Origin: Cymbidium sinense
Taxonomy: Eukaryota; Streptophyta; Magnoliopsida; Asparagales; Orchidaceae
Assembly (NCBI GenBank): GCA_021442155.1
Contig: JAKCPB010000358.1
Span: forward strand, 372,001 to 436,000
Length of the DNA: 64,000 nucleotides
Reading direction: 5' to 3'
A program made the position numbers and the translations under genes. Below, in pieces: positions 33,591 through 46,616 of the stretch; within the stretch, counting starts at the first letter, position 1, and each line of letters begins with the position of its first letter. A model generated the notes under the pieces. It was not told the DNA's origin and made no database searches. It worked only from the letters and a program-made list of their open reading frames with translations.

Positions 33591-34451
33591 AATAAAATAA
33601 AAAAACTAGAAAAAATTAAAATTCAAATTAAAAGAAAACTTGATCCCTAAACCCTAAATCCTAAACCCAAAAAACCCAAAAAGCTTAACCTAAACTAAAT
33701 AAAATTTAAAAATAAATTAAAGAAAAAAAAGCGATACCTTAATAAAATAAAAAAATACATTAAAATAACAACCTAAACCTAAACCAAAAAATAAAAAAAA
33801 ATTGAAAATAAAAACTTCACTAAAATAAAATAAGTAAAACTCTAAAATAAACTAAGAAAATAAAATAAACCTAGAAATAAGAAACCTTAATAAAATAAAA
33901 ACTAAAAGTATAATAAGAATAAAATAAACCTAAAATAAATTAAAAACTAAATAAGAACCTAAACCTAAAAATTGAACCTAAAAATAAAACCTAAAAATTA
34001 ATAAAAAATAAAACCTAAACCCTAAACTAAAAATAAAACTTAAACCTAAAATAAACAAAATAAAATAAACCTAAACTTAAACTAAAATATACTAAACTAA
34101 AATAAATAAAACCTAAACCTAAACCTAAAATAAACTAAACCTAAACCCTAAACTAAAAAAATAAAATAAACTAAAAATAAACCAAAACCTAAACTAAGAA
34201 ATAAAACCTAAAAATAAACCTAAAATTAAATCCTAAAACCAAAACCTAAAAAAATAAAATAAAAACGTAAACCTAAACCTAAACCAAAAAAATTAAATAA
34301 AAATAAAATTAAGCTAAGAATAAACCTAAACTTAAACCTGAAATTACAAAATAAACTAAAATAAATAAACCTAATATAAATAAACTAAACTAAATAAAAA
34401 AATAAACCTAAATATAAATAAAATACAAAATAAACTAAAATAAAGAAAAAT

Positions 34452-34486
34452 AAACTAAATACTAAGCACTGGTTTACTTAATTTTT
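34452..34486 (+). repeat. Monomer-end box 16
   Basis: AAACTAAATACTAAGCA then CTGGTTTACTTAATTTTT. Confidence 0.8.
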
Positions 34487-35280
34487 AAAATAAATTAATT
34501 AAAATTTAAATTTAAAAAAAAACCTAACCCTAAACCCTAAATCCTAAACCCTAAACCATAAACCCTAAAGCACTAAACCATAAACTGTAAACCATAAACC
34601 CTAAACCCTAAAACTTACAACCCTAAACCCTAAACCCTAAACCCCAAACCCTAAACCCTAAACCCAAACCCAAACCCAAAACCTAAAACCTTAACCTAAA
34701 ACAAATAAAACATAAAATAAAATAAATAAAAGGCTAAACATTAATAAAACAAAAAATAAAATAAAATAAAATCCTAAACTTAAACCTAAAAAAATAAAAA
34801 TGAAAATAAAACTAAACTAAAATAAAATAAATAAAACTTAAACTAAAATAAGTAAACTAAAAATCAAAACCTAAAATAAAACTAAATATAATAAAATAAA
34901 ATAAACATAAAATAAAATAAAATAAAATAGAAAATAAATAAAAAATAAACTTAAAAATAAAACCTAAAAATAAATAAAGAATAAAACCTAAACCCTCAAC
35001 TAAAAATAAAACTTAAACCAAAATTAAACCAAATAAAATAAACCTAGTAAACTAAAATAAACTAAAATAAAAACCTAACCTAAATTAAATAAACCTAAAA
35101 AACTAAAATAAAATAAAATAAAAAACAAACCCAACCTAAACATAAACCTCAAACAAAATAAATAAATAAAAGAAAACTAAAGATAAAACAAACTAAAATA
35201 AAGTAAACTAAACTAAAATAAATTAAAAAAAATAAACTAAATAAAATAAAAATAAAATAAACTAAAATAAATTAAAATAA

Positions 35281-35317
35281 ACTAAATAAACTTAAACCAA
35301 CTAGTTTACTTAATTTT
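35281..35317 (+). repeat. Monomer-end box 17
   Basis: ACTAAATAAACTTAAACCAA then CTAGTTTACTTAATTTT. Confidence 0.85.
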
Positions 35318-35671
35318 ATAAAAACCTAAACAAAATAAAACCATGAACACGAGCCCTAAATAACCTAAAACCACTAAAAAACCTAAACCCTAAACCTTAA
35401 ACCTACCAAAAACCTAAACTAAACCTAAAACATTAAATCCTAAACCCTAATAAATCATAAACGCTAAACCCTAGACCTTCAACTAACCTAAACCCTAAAC
35501 CCTAAACCCTAAACCCCCATACAAACCTAAACCATAAACCCTAAACCATAAACCTTAGACACTAAACCCTCAAAATCATAAACCCTAAAGCCTAAACACT
35601 AAACCCTAAACCCTAAACCTTAAACCCTAATCCCTAATCCTGAACCCTAAACCGTAAACCCTAAACCCTAA

Positions 35672-37288
35672 ACTTATTTTCACTTTTTAGCTTGAGTTGG
35701 GTTATTATTTTGACCTCTTGCTTTTGGGTTGGCCTAGTGGTTGCTCCCTGGTGGTTCTTGTCTTTTCAACCTAGGTTGGCTTTATTTTTTTGGCCTGGTG
35801 GTTGCTGTCTTCTCTACATTATTACCCTGGTTGCTGTTGGATGAGATGGTTTCTGCTCAAGCTTTATTCTATTTTCTAAACATGTTGGTTAGTTGGCTCT
35901 CCTCTTGAAATCGAATTACTTTTTACTAGTTTTTCATGGTTGGATGGGTGGCTTTCCCAATGGGAACTGCTATTAGATATTCTCTTTCTCATCCTATAGA
36001 ATTTCTTAACTACTTTTTTGGGGGTTGCGTCCCAGTTCCTTATTATTTATTGTTGGATCCTTCTTTTTCCTTAGTTTTGTGTTTGCTTATTCTCCTAGGA
36101 TTAGCCTGTGTTGGGTGCATTATTTGCAGCACATTTTATGTTGATATAATGCTTCATGTCGGGTTAGACTTTATTGCTGGGGAAGTTTAGTTTTTGGCGA
36201 CTCTAACTAAACTCTGTTGCCTTTCTATGTTGGTTGTGCTTCTTTTGGACCTCTATTGTGTGGTGTTTTGTTGGTATTATGCTTTTCCTTGGTTACTGGC
36301 AATGCATCCTTTGTTGGTTACTTATGTTGGGCTATTCTCTAGTGGTTGCCTTATGGCTATTTTACTAAGTTGGTTTGGTTGGAGGACTTTTAGTTGTCCT
36401 TAGAATCTTTGTTGGTTAATTTTTTTCCTTTTTGTTTGTTTTTCTCTATTTATTGGCATGGTTCTGCGGCTTATTGATGGCTGGTTCTGGTTTTCCCTAC
36501 TTTGGAGCTTGGATGGGTATTTGGACAATGGCTATTGTTTGTGTTTTGACTTTATTCTAGCCTCTCTCTGTGTTATTGTGATTAGCCTGTTGTTGTTTTT
36601 GTTTGGTGGTTTTACTCTTAGCAAGTTCTTTATTGCTCTCGTTTAATGGTGCAGGATCTAGAACTCTATGGACTGCTGGCCTTAGATGTTTTCTTGTATC
36701 AGGTATGCAGGCTATCATGGCTTTGATGTTACTCACCTCTTCTCTCTAGTTGGTAGCATTTCATATGATTGTAAACCTTCTATATGAACTTTGGATGCTC
36801 ATATGTATTGTTGCCCTTTGAGATGATCCTAATTGAGCATGAGCCTACTCTTTCTCAGCTCTCTCCTTTTCCTCTCTTTATGTTTATCCTTTTTAGCTAT
36901 GACTTTTTCCTTTGTAGTGTTTTGCAGATTTCTTTTACAGGTTGGAACTTTACAGAGGGAATGGTTGTTACTCAGTCAACCCAAGTGTTGTTGTTGTCGA
37001 TCTTGCTTATCTTGCTTTCTCAAAGATATCATGAACTAATTTTGACTTATCCTTTTACTATTTTTTGGATTTATTTTAGTCTTACTTTGTGTCTTTTTCT
37101 CTTATGATTTCTAGTTGTTGTATTTGCTCTTTTGTTTTCATTTCTTTTCAAATGTACTAAGATGGGGATTTAACTCTTTAGGTTTTCGATTGCTCTCATA
37201 GCAGAAGAATTTTAGAGCTTTACCCATTTTAAGGACATTGTATCTTTTCCTTTTATGATAATTAAAATTCTAACATTCCCGAAAAAAA
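35672..37288 (+). mobile_element. LINE-derived copy F4 (longest of its type)
   Basis: About 1.6 kb, starting ACTTATTTTCACTTTTTAGC, TTGAGTTGGGTTAT after CCCTAAA and ending TTTTATGATAATTAAAATTC plus an A-run (37282-37288) before TCCTAAATC. It contains every segment found in F2 and F3 except the GGTTGCTCACC stretch. No protein-coding similarity: it is all T/G-rich UTR-like sequence. The start shared with F2 and F3 suggests either one non-autonomous element with a defined 5' end or one truncated insertion that was duplicated. Confidence 0.82.
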
Positions 37289-38138
37289 TCCTAAATCATA
37301 AACAACCCTAAACCCTAAAACTTAAACCCTAAACCCTAAACCCTAAACCTTAAACAACAAACCCTAAGCCCTAAAGCATAAACCCTACACCATAAACTAA
37401 CCCTAAACCCTAAAGCCTAAAAAGCGAAAAGCCAAAACTTAAACTAAATAAAACTTAAGAATAAAATAAATAAAAAAACCTAAACTAAAATAAAAAATAA
37501 AATAAAATAATAACTAAAACTTAAACCTAAAAAGAAAATAAAATAATAAATAAGAAATACACTAAAATAAAATAAATAAGAACCTAAACAAACCAAAAAT
37601 AAAAACCTTAAAATAAAAACTAAACCTAAAATAAAAATAAAATAAAAACTAAATAAAAATTGAACATTAAAAAAAACCTAAACCTGAAAATAAAACCCAA
37701 AACCCTAAAAACAAAATTAAAAATTAAAAAAAAAACTCTAACCCAAAACCCTAAACCCTAAAACTAACCCTAAACCCTACCACTCTAAAAACTCTAAACC
37801 ACAACCATGGGCTCCAGACCCTAAACTCTGGGCTAAACTAAACTCCTAGGCCCTCTACTAAATAAAATAAACCCCAACTTGTGCCCCTAAACCCTATAAA
37901 CTAAACCTAAACCCTCCAGCCACATCCATAAACAACCTCTCCACCCTGATCCTAACTGACCCTAAACCACCCAACCAAAACTAACCCTCCACTGACCCTA
38001 AACCCTGGGCCCTAAACCCTAAACCCTGTAAACCCTTAAATCTAAACTAAACCTTAAACTCCTTCAACCCACCCTAAACCCTCCAACCCTCTATAAAGCC
38101 ACAGCCTAAAGCTAAACTCTAAATCACATCACTCAACT
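37289..38138. repeat. Telomere-like satellite between F4 and F5
   Basis: CCCTAAA head (37289-37430), AAATAAA body (37430-37700), then a C-rich head with GGGCTCC, CTGGGCTAAAC and CCCTGGGCCC words (37795-38110, partly miscalls). No box is seen. No gene. Confidence 0.8.
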
Positions 38139-38599
38139 GATGATCCTATTGAGCAGCCTTCTCTTTCTCAGCTCTCTCCTTTTCCTCTCTTTAAGCTTAT
38201 CCTTTTTAGCTATTACTTTTTTCCTTTGTAGTGTTTTGCAGATTTATTTTATAGGTTGGAACTTTACAAAGGGAATGGTCGTTACTCAGTCAACCCAAGT
38301 GTTGTTGTTATGGATCATGCTTATCTTGCTTTCTAAAAGGAATCATGAACTACTGCTAGCTCATCCTTTTATTATTTTGAAGATTTATTTTAGTCTTACT
38401 CTATGTCTTTTTCTCTTCTGCTTTTTAGTTGTTGTATTTCCTCTTTTATTTTCTTTTCTTATCCTAAGGTACTTAGATGAGTGTCTAGCTCTTTAGGTTT
38501 CTTATTGCTCTAAAAGCAGTAGAATTTTAAAGCTTTACCCCTTTCAAGGACATTATGTCTTTTCCTTTCATGGTAATAAATAACCTCCCCAAAAAAAAA
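38139..38599 (+). mobile_element. LINE 3'-end copy F5 (short)
   Basis: Only the last 460 bases of the LINE 3' UTR: TGATCCTATTGAGCAGCC, TTTAGCTATTACTTTTTTCC, GTCGTTACTCAGTCAACCC, CCTTTCATGGTAATAAATAA. The A-run at 38591-38599 passes into CCCTAAACCC. The hydrophobic frame inside is a shadow. Confidence 0.85.
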
Positions 38600-39380
38600 C
38601 CCTAAACCCAAAACTTAAACCTTAAATCCTAAACCCCAAACCCTAAAGCCTAAATCCTAAACCTGAAACCCTAAAAAGCTAAAAGCCTAAACCTAAACTA
38701 AATAAAACCTAAAAATAAAATAAATAAAAAATCCTAAACAAAAATAAAATAAAATAAAAATGAAAAAAAAATCTAAAACTTAAACCTAAACCTAAGCCTA
38801 AAAAGATAATAAAATAAAATAATTAAAAACCTAAAGTTAACTAAAAAATAAAAAACCTAAGAAAACTAAACCTAAAATAAAAATAAATCAAAATAAAATA
38901 AAATTAAAACAAAATAACATTCTAAACCTAAGAAAATCATAAAATAAAACCTAAATAAAAATAAAACTTAAACTAAAAAAATAAACCCTAAACCTAAAAT
39001 AAAATAAAATAAACCTAAACCCAAACTAAAATAAATAAAACCTAAACCTTAACCTAAAATAAACTAAACTAAAATAAAATAAAATAAAATAAAATAAACC
39101 TAAATCTACACTAAAAATAAAACCTAAAAACCTAAAATAAAAACCTAAAACCTAAACTTAAGAAAATAAAATAAAAACCCAAACCTAAACCTAAAAAAAA
39201 CATTAACCTAAAATTAAACTAAAATAATACTAAACTAAAAAATAAACCTAAACCTAAAAAATGAACTCAAATAAAAAACCTAAAATAAAATAAATAAACG
39301 TAAAATGAATAAACTAAACTAAATAAAAATAAAAAACCTAAATAAATAAAATAAAATAAACAAAAATAAATAATAATTTA

Positions 39381-39417
39381 ACTAAATAAACATAAACATA
39401 CTTATTTACTTAATTTA
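39381..39417 (+). repeat. Monomer-end box 18
   Basis: ACTAAATAAACATAAACATA then CTTATTTACTTAATTTA. Confidence 0.78.
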
Positions 39418-40150
39418 AGAAAAATAAAAATGAAATACAAAAACCAGACCCTAAACTACCCTAAATCTAATCTTAACCCTAAACCCTGACCTAAACCCTA
39501 AACCCTAAACCCTAAAGCCTAAACTCCCTAAACCCTAAAACCCTAACCCTAAACCCTAAACCTAATCCTAACTAAATAAAACCCTAAACCCTAAACCCTA
39601 TCATTAACCCTAAAAATCTAAACCTAAATTATATCAAACCCAAAAATAAAATAAATAAAAAATTATTTAAACTAAATAAAATAAAATAAAATAAAATAAA
39701 ATAATAAACTAAATTAAAACCTCAGCCTAAACATAAAAATAAAATAAAATAAAATAATAAAAGTAAACTAAAATAAAATATAAAAAAACATAAATTAAAT
39801 TAAAAAATAAAATAAACCTAAAAATTAATTACTTAAATAAAATAAAAACTAAACATAAAATAAAAATAAAATAAACCTAAAATAAAATAAAATAAACCTA
39901 AAATAAAATATAATAAAAACTAAATAAAAACCTAAACTGGAAAAATAAACCTTAAAATAAAACCTAAAACTAAATAAAAAATAAAACTTAAATCCTAAAC
40001 TAAAAATAAACCTAAACCTAAACCTAAAAAATAAACTAAGATAAAATACCTTAACTAATATAAATAAACCTAAAATCAATAAACTAAATTAAATATAAAA
40101 TAAAAAATAAACCTAAAAAAATGAAAAATAAAATAAAATAAAATAAATAA

Positions 40151-40186
40151 ACTAAATAAACCTAAACCTACCTGTTTAATTTATTT
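40151..40186 (+). repeat. Monomer-end box 19
   Basis: ACTAAATAAACCTAAACCTA then CCTGTTTAATTTATTT. GR-RBP copy 11 follows 148 bases on. Confidence 0.75.
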
Positions 40187-40333
40187 AAAAAAATTCTATA
40201 AACAATAAATCCTAAATCTTAAAAAACCCTAAACACTAAACCCTAAACCCTAAAACCATAAACTATATAAACCTAACCCCTATACCCATTACCCTAACAC
40301 TAACCCTAAACTCTAAACCCTAAACTCCAAACC

Positions 40334-40808
40334 AGAAGAATGGGCGTAACAGATGGCGGGGACATCACCGCCAAAGTTCAATCGAGATCCGTGGTGGAGG
40401 CTGAGGTAGGCTCAATGGTGGTGGGGGAACTAGAGGTGCTATTGGAAGTGGTGGTGGTCATCGGACTAGTGGTGGTTATGGAGGCGGGAGTAGCAATAGA
40501 GTTTACAGTTGTGGTGGTGGCTGAGGGAGAAATTGGGGATATGATGGTGGATCCTGCTATTCGAGATGCCGAGTTGGTTTTGATGGGAACTGGAGAAACT
40601 GAATAATGGTCGATCCTATCTGTTGCATATGGAACTACATCTTTACAGTTGAGATGGTTCAAGTTATCTAAGGTTTTTGATTTGCTCTATGCGTGCTCAT
40701 TTTTTATATATGTCGTCGCTTGTGCCTTAGAAAACTTAGTGTGTTACTTGGTTGATGAAATCGAAAAGAAGAAATGCTAAATATAAATTTATTTTCTATT
40801 AAAAAAAA
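40334..40808 (+). pseudogene. GR-RBP copy 11 (5'-truncated, one early frameshift)
   Basis: Starts NGRN, then two bases are lost before DGGDITAKVQS. In the Gly-rich frame it reads GTRGAIGSGGGHRTSGGYGGGSSNRVYSCGGG, with TGA codons replacing two residues, and ends GGSCYSRCRVGFDGNWRN and TGA (40603-40605). The open frame of 88 codons on this strand is the Val/Glu-rich +1 reading and not the ancestral protein. The 3' UTR is well kept. The A-run at 40801-40808 is followed by the subfamily-a flank. Confidence 0.88.
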
Positions 40809-43800
40809 CTAAAAACCCTAAATTAAAACCTGAAACCCTAAACCTAAAAGCTAAACTTTAAACCCTAAATCCTAAAAACCCTAAACCCTTAAACCCCTAA
40901 ACCCTAAACCCCATACCCTAAACCCTAAACCCTAAAATACAAAAACCCTAAACCCTAAACCCTAAAACCTAAACCTTAAACCCATAACCCTAAACCATAA
41001 AGCCCAAACATTAAGACCTAAACCATAAACCTACAACCCTAAAAGCTAAACCCTAAACTTGAAACCCTAGACCCTAAAAAACCCTAAACCTTAAACCCTC
41101 AACCCTAAAATCTTAAAGCCAAAAACCAAAACCCTAAACCATAAATCATAAATTAAACCCTAAATACTAAACCCTAAATGCTATAACCCTACAACCCTAC
41201 ACCCTAAACCCTAAATTCTAAATCCTAATCCCTAATCCATAAACCATAAACCCAAAATCATAAACCACTATACTACCTCACCTAAACCACAACCTAAACC
41301 CTAAACCTCCTAAACCCTAAAACCTAAACTTAAACTCTATAAATCCTAAATAAAATAAATAAAAAACCTAAATATAATAATAAATAAAGTAAAAAAAACC
41401 TAATACTAAAATAAATTAATAAAATAAATAAAATAATAAAATAAACTACCAACTAAAAATAAAAACCTAAATATAAAACCCTAAATAAAATAAATAAATG
41501 TAAAATAAAAATCTCTAAATCTCTAAATCCTAAACCATAAACCTTAAATTCTCCCTAAATCCTAAACTCAAACCCTAAACCATAACTACCCAACCCTAAA
41601 CCATATACCTAAACCAACTCCTTCCTAAACCCTAAACCTAAACCTTAAAACCCTAAACCACTAAGCCTAAACCCCTAAGCTCAATCCAACTATAAACCTA
41701 AACCCTAAATCCAAATCCCACACTAACTAAACCTAAACCCCAAAAAATCTTAAAACCCTAAACTCTAAACCCTAAATCCTAAAATCTAAAACCTAAACCT
41801 AAACTAAATAAACCTAAAATAAAATAAAATAAATAAACCTAAACTTAAATAAAAATGGAAAATAAAATATAATATAATCCTAAACTAAACCTAAACTAAA
41901 CCTAAAAATAATATAAAATATACTAATAAAAATAAATAAAATAAATAAAATAAACTAGATAAAATAAACCTTGAATAAAATGCTAATTAAAATAAAACTA
42001 AAATAAATAATAAAATAAACCTAATAAACAAATAACCATAAACTTGGACCATAAACCTAATCCTACCCAACTCTAAACCCACCCTAAACCCTGGACCCTA
42101 AATCCAAAACCCTAAAACCCCACCAACCATCCCAACCCCAAAGACCCTCTAAACTAAACCCAAACCCTAAACCCTAAACCCACTATGTAAACCTCTAAAC
42201 CTAAATCACTACAATAAACCCTAAACCCATGACTCTAAAATAAACCCAAACACTAAAATCCTAAACCACAACACTAAATAAATCTTGACCATAAATCATA
42301 AACCATACCCTATAAATCTTAAACCCAAACCCTAAACCCAAAATCTTAAAACCACTAACCTAAACTAAAATAAAAATAAATAAAGTAAAACTAAACCTAA
42401 AAATAAATAATAAATTAATAAAAAAACTAAAAATAAAATATAAATCTAAAAACTAAAATAAAATAAAAATATAAAATAAAATAAATAAAAAACTTAAGAT
42501 AAAATAAAATAAACTTATCTAAACACCATAAACCTTAAATTAAAACTAAATCCTAAACCAGTACTAAACCATAAACCTAAACCCTAAACCCTATCTACCA
42601 CAACCTTAAACCCTAAACTCTAAACCCTAAAACCCTAGCCATAAAACTAAACCAAACCCTAATGAAACCCTAAACCCTAAACCTAAAATCATACTAAATA
42701 ACCCTAAAACTAAACCCAATCCAAATAAACCTAACCCTCTAACCAAACCATAAATCTTAAACCTAAACTAAAAAATCCTAAAACCTAAAACCTTCTAAAT
42801 AAAACCTAAAATAAAATAAATAAATAAACCTAAACTTAAATAAATAAAATTAAAATAATCATATAATCCCTAAAACCTAAACTAAACTTAAATATATAAA
42901 TATACTAAAAATAAACTAATTATATAAATAAACTAAATTCTAATAAAACCCAAATAAAATAAATAAAAACAACATAAATTAATAAAATAAAATAAATAAA
43001 CCACTAAACCTAAATGTTAAACCTTAAATAAACTCTAAACCCTACAATCCTAAACCTCTAAACTAAACCATAAAAACTAAACCTAAATACTAAACTAAAC
43101 CACACCCTAAACCTAAATCTTAAACTCTAATAATACTTCTCTCTTAACTGTAAACTCTCTTCTCTAAATCTAAATAAATCCTATCATCTAAATTATAAAC
43201 TCTAATAAATGATAAAAACATAAAACTCCTAAACCTTTAAACCTAAATCCAAACTTATAAACCTAAACTTAAACTAAATAAACAACCAAAACCTATATGA
43301 TTAACTAACCCACTAAAATCTCTAACTTAAACTAAACTAAACCTAACCTTAACCCAAACCCTAAACACTTATAATCTAAACTCAAAATCTTAAAACCTAA
43401 ACCTTAACCCAATCCTAAATCACCCTAAAACTAAAAAAAATAAACCATAAACTTAAACCCTAAACCCTATATAAATACCTAAACCTAAAAAACCTAAAAC
43501 CTAAATTAAACTAAATAAAACTAAAAAATAAATAAATAAAAACTAAACCTAAATAAAATTAAAATAAAAAAAAATAAAAATCTAAACTAAACTTAAAATA
43601 AAATAAATCTATAAATATACTAAAATAAATTAAAACCTAAACTAAACTAAAAATAAAATAAACCTGAATAAACTAAATAAAATAAAAACTAAACTTAAAT
43701 AAAATAAAATAAACCTAAAACCTAAATAAAAAAACCTAAATAAAAATAAACCTAAACTAAATATACCTAAAACCTAAAAAAAAACTTTTAAACCCTAAAA

Positions 43801-45054
43801 AATAAATAATTCTAAACCTTAAACTAAAACATAAACCTAAAATTAACTAAACCTAAACTAAACATAAACCTAAAAAATAAAATAAAATTAAAATAAACCT
43901 AAACCTACACTAAAATAAATGTAAAAAAATAAACCTAAACTAAACTAAACCAAATTCATCCAATCTAAACCTAAACTAAAAAATAAACATAAACTAAACC
44001 TAAATCAGAGAAAATAAAAAAAAAAATAAACCTAAACCCTACCCTAAACCCTAAACCCTAAACTAAAACAAACTAAACCTAAACCACACCTAAAATTTAA
44101 AACCCTAACCACTAAACCTAAAACTAAACTAAACCTAAAAAAATGCTAAACCCTAAAAAATAAAAATCTAAACTTAAATTATAAATAAAATAAATTAAAC
44201 TATCAAATAAAATAAAAAAAAAATAAATTAATAAACTAAAACTAAGATAAAAAAATCTAAAATAAATAAAATAAAATAAAATGTAAACAAAGCTACAAAA
44301 CATAAAATAAAATAAAACTAAACTAAAATAAAATACCTAAATAAAAATAAACTAAAAAATCTAAACTAAACAATAAACCTAAATAAAACCTAAACTAAAT
44401 AAAATAAAACCTAAAACCAAAAAACAACCTAAATCTTAAATAAAATAAAATAAACATAAACCACTACTAAAATAAATACTAAAATAAATAAACCTAAACC
44501 TAAACATAAACCTAAACTTTATAAAATAAACTAAAAAAATGTATTAAAAATAAAATAAATAAAAAAGCTAAAATATAAAAATAAAAAACCCAAAATAAAC
44601 TAAAATTAAATAAAACATATTCTAAAATAAAAAAACATAAATGTAAATAAAAAAAATCAAACTAAACTAAACCTAAACCTAAACATAAACCTAAACCTAA
44701 AAAACTAAAATATATAATTTAAACAAAATAAATAAATCAAAATTAAAAAATAAACTTAAATCAATATAGAAAATAAATAAAATTAAATTAAATAAAAAAT
44801 AAACTTTATAAACCTAAACCTACTAGTTTACTTAATTAAACAAAAATTAGAAAATTAAAAAATTTAAAAAAATTTAAAAAACACCTAACACTAAACCTTA
44901 AACTCTAAAGGCCAAACCTACTACCCTAAACCCTAAACCCTAAAACCGTAAACCCTAAACCCTACACCCAAAATCCTAATCCCTAAAACCTTATCCACTA
45001 AACCCTAAACCTTAAATCTTAAAAAACCCTAAACCCTAAACCTTAAACTAAAAT
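40809..45054. repeat. Long uninterrupted telomere-like satellite with box 20
   Basis: The longest stretch without an insertion. CCCTAAA heads at about 40810-41350, 41510-41800, 42040-42360 and 42540-42800, with more irregular, pyrimidine-rich parts near 43130-43300 (CTTCTCTCTTAACTG and TTCTCTAAATC words). A long AAATAAA body then runs to box 20, with a last head at 44880-45054. G is almost absent. No gene. Confidence 0.87.
44801..44838 (+). repeat. Monomer-end box 20
   Basis: AAACTTTATAAACCTAAACC then the core TACTAGTTTACTTAATTAAA. Confidence 0.85.
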
Positions 45055-45143
45055 ATTCTGCACCTGGCTTTGGTTCGTTCGATTCCAAAGGTTTATCTGC
45101 ACCTGGCCGATTGCATAAAGCTTTGTTCTTAATCTTGGCTGTT

Positions 45144-46616
45144 ATGATGAGTTTGTTTCCTATGGCTTCACCTCAAATTTTGGATGCTTCGACTAGGGCA
45201 TCCAACATTTCATAGGTTGGCAGCTTTAATGCTACAAACTCGATAAAATCATTTAAGGATGCATTCTCTAGTAAGGCTTCTTCATCTAATGCATCATTTT
45301 ATCTCATCTTGACTTCTTTTGTGGTTTTCCAGCCATAATGTGCTCTGATATGGATGTTGAAATGTTGGCAATATAATTTGAATTCTCTCTCATTGAAAAC
45401 TTTTCTTTGTATCACCAAAATTTGGATAAGATCAGCACCTTTTTTTCTTAATCTTAATTTTACGAGTGTTTTCTCGATTGGTCATATTCACTCCTGACAT
45501 ATTCCGATTCAACTTTCTAATGATTTAGATTATTGTCAAGTTTTTGTGCGTCAGTCTTACTTCATTTTTAATTGTCAAATGTGCTTATTGAAGTGGTCAC
45601 CCCTTTTTGACATTAAGGAGGAATCTCATATTATCCCTGTGTGGTTATCTCTTCCTAATATGCACAATCATTTTGTTACACATCATGTGCTTTTTCTTAT
45701 TGGGGCTCTTTTTGGTCAGCCTTTACAACTCAACCAACCGATCGGTGATCGATCTCGCCCTTCTGTGGATCGAATCCTAGTGGAGATAGACATAACTAAA
45801 AAATACCCTAATTAAGTTTGGATTGGCTCTGAAAAATATGAGTATTCACAAAAGGTTGAATTGGAGAATCTTTTAGTTTTTTGTTATCATTATAAAATTC
45901 ATGGTCATAATAACTTGGATTACTTTATTCTCTATCCTCATTTAAAAAATTGAAATCCTCCCAAGGAAAATCTAGTTTCTAGTAATAAGCTGATCCCCAC
46001 ATATGTTCAAAAATTAGCCTCAGATCTTAAGAATGGTATGAAAGCTACTATTTAGGTTGATTCTTTGAATATTGGGATTATCCCTGTTGAACCTGTTTCA
46101 GATCCTACGGTTGGTAGGGCTTCGATTGATTTTTAGAATGGGAAGGATGAACTACCTCTTACCACTTCTTTAAAATTGAATATTTCTAATACAGAGAATA
46201 ATAATTGTTCTAAGTTATTGGATGATGAATATGTTTCCTTTAATTCTATCCCTGCTTTTACGCTTGCTTTGATCAACAAAAATGACAATTCTAATGAGGA
46301 TTTAAATGATGTCGATCAAGCTATAAATGTTTCATATCCAAATTTAATTGTTTGTGCTTTAAATGGTTCTAAGTCAACACCATCTCTCATTTCTATTCTT
46401 GATATTCATATTAATCCTACTTTTCAACTTAATTTGGATTTTAGAGGGTGAACTTCCTCTAAACATGATTAGGAAAAGGAAATCATTTTCAAACTTATCA
46501 TGCTAAAAAGAAAAAAATGTGTTAAAAAGTACACTCCCAAACTATCCGAAAACACTAATCTACTACTATCTCTTACTCATCTATCAATAAACCTTTGCTT
46601 GCCCTTTTTTTCCATT
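45144..46616 (+). pseudogene. LINE-B ORF1 (DUF4283-like), broken
   Basis: Two in-frame ATGs at 45144 and 45162 open MASPQILDASTRASNIS, followed by TAG and then SIKSFKDAFSSK in the same region. The open stretch at 45546-45815 carries MCLLKWSPLFDIKEES, PVWLSLPNMHNHF and RSRPSVDRILVEIDITK, the DUF4283 signature. A degenerate zinc-knuckle-like word (CYHYKIHGHNNLDYF) follows near 45880-45930. The Asn/Ser-rich region at 46176-46451 and a basic tail (KRKKCVKKYTPK, 46503-46540) close the protein. RNA-binding role inferred from the family. Confidence 0.82.

Larger units (their letters stand above)
33349..35671. repeat. Telomere-like satellite with boxes 15 to 17
   Basis: Starts in AAATAAA body, then three monomers with CCCTAAA heads at about 33640-33690, 34520-34690 and 35330-35671. 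The last head is long and fairly canonical. No gene. Confidence 0.88.
38600..40333. repeat. Telomere-like satellite with boxes 18 and 19
   Basis: Three short CCCTAAA heads (38600-38690, 39445-39610, 40200-40333) and two AAATAAA bodies ending at boxes 18 and 19. The usual GR-RBP leader is not seen before copy 11. The antisense Phe/Arg-rich frame at 39849-40079 is low-complexity noise. Confidence 0.87.

Noticed and set aside
26935..38496. Hydrophobic frames inside F1-F5 (for example 30986-31381, 35936-36646, 38140-38496)
   Set aside because: The copies contain only LINE 3' UTR. Their frames shift between copies although the DNA aligns.
39849..40079. Antisense Phe/Arg/Tyr-rich frame
   Set aside because: Low-complexity reading of AAATAAA and CCTAAA tracts.
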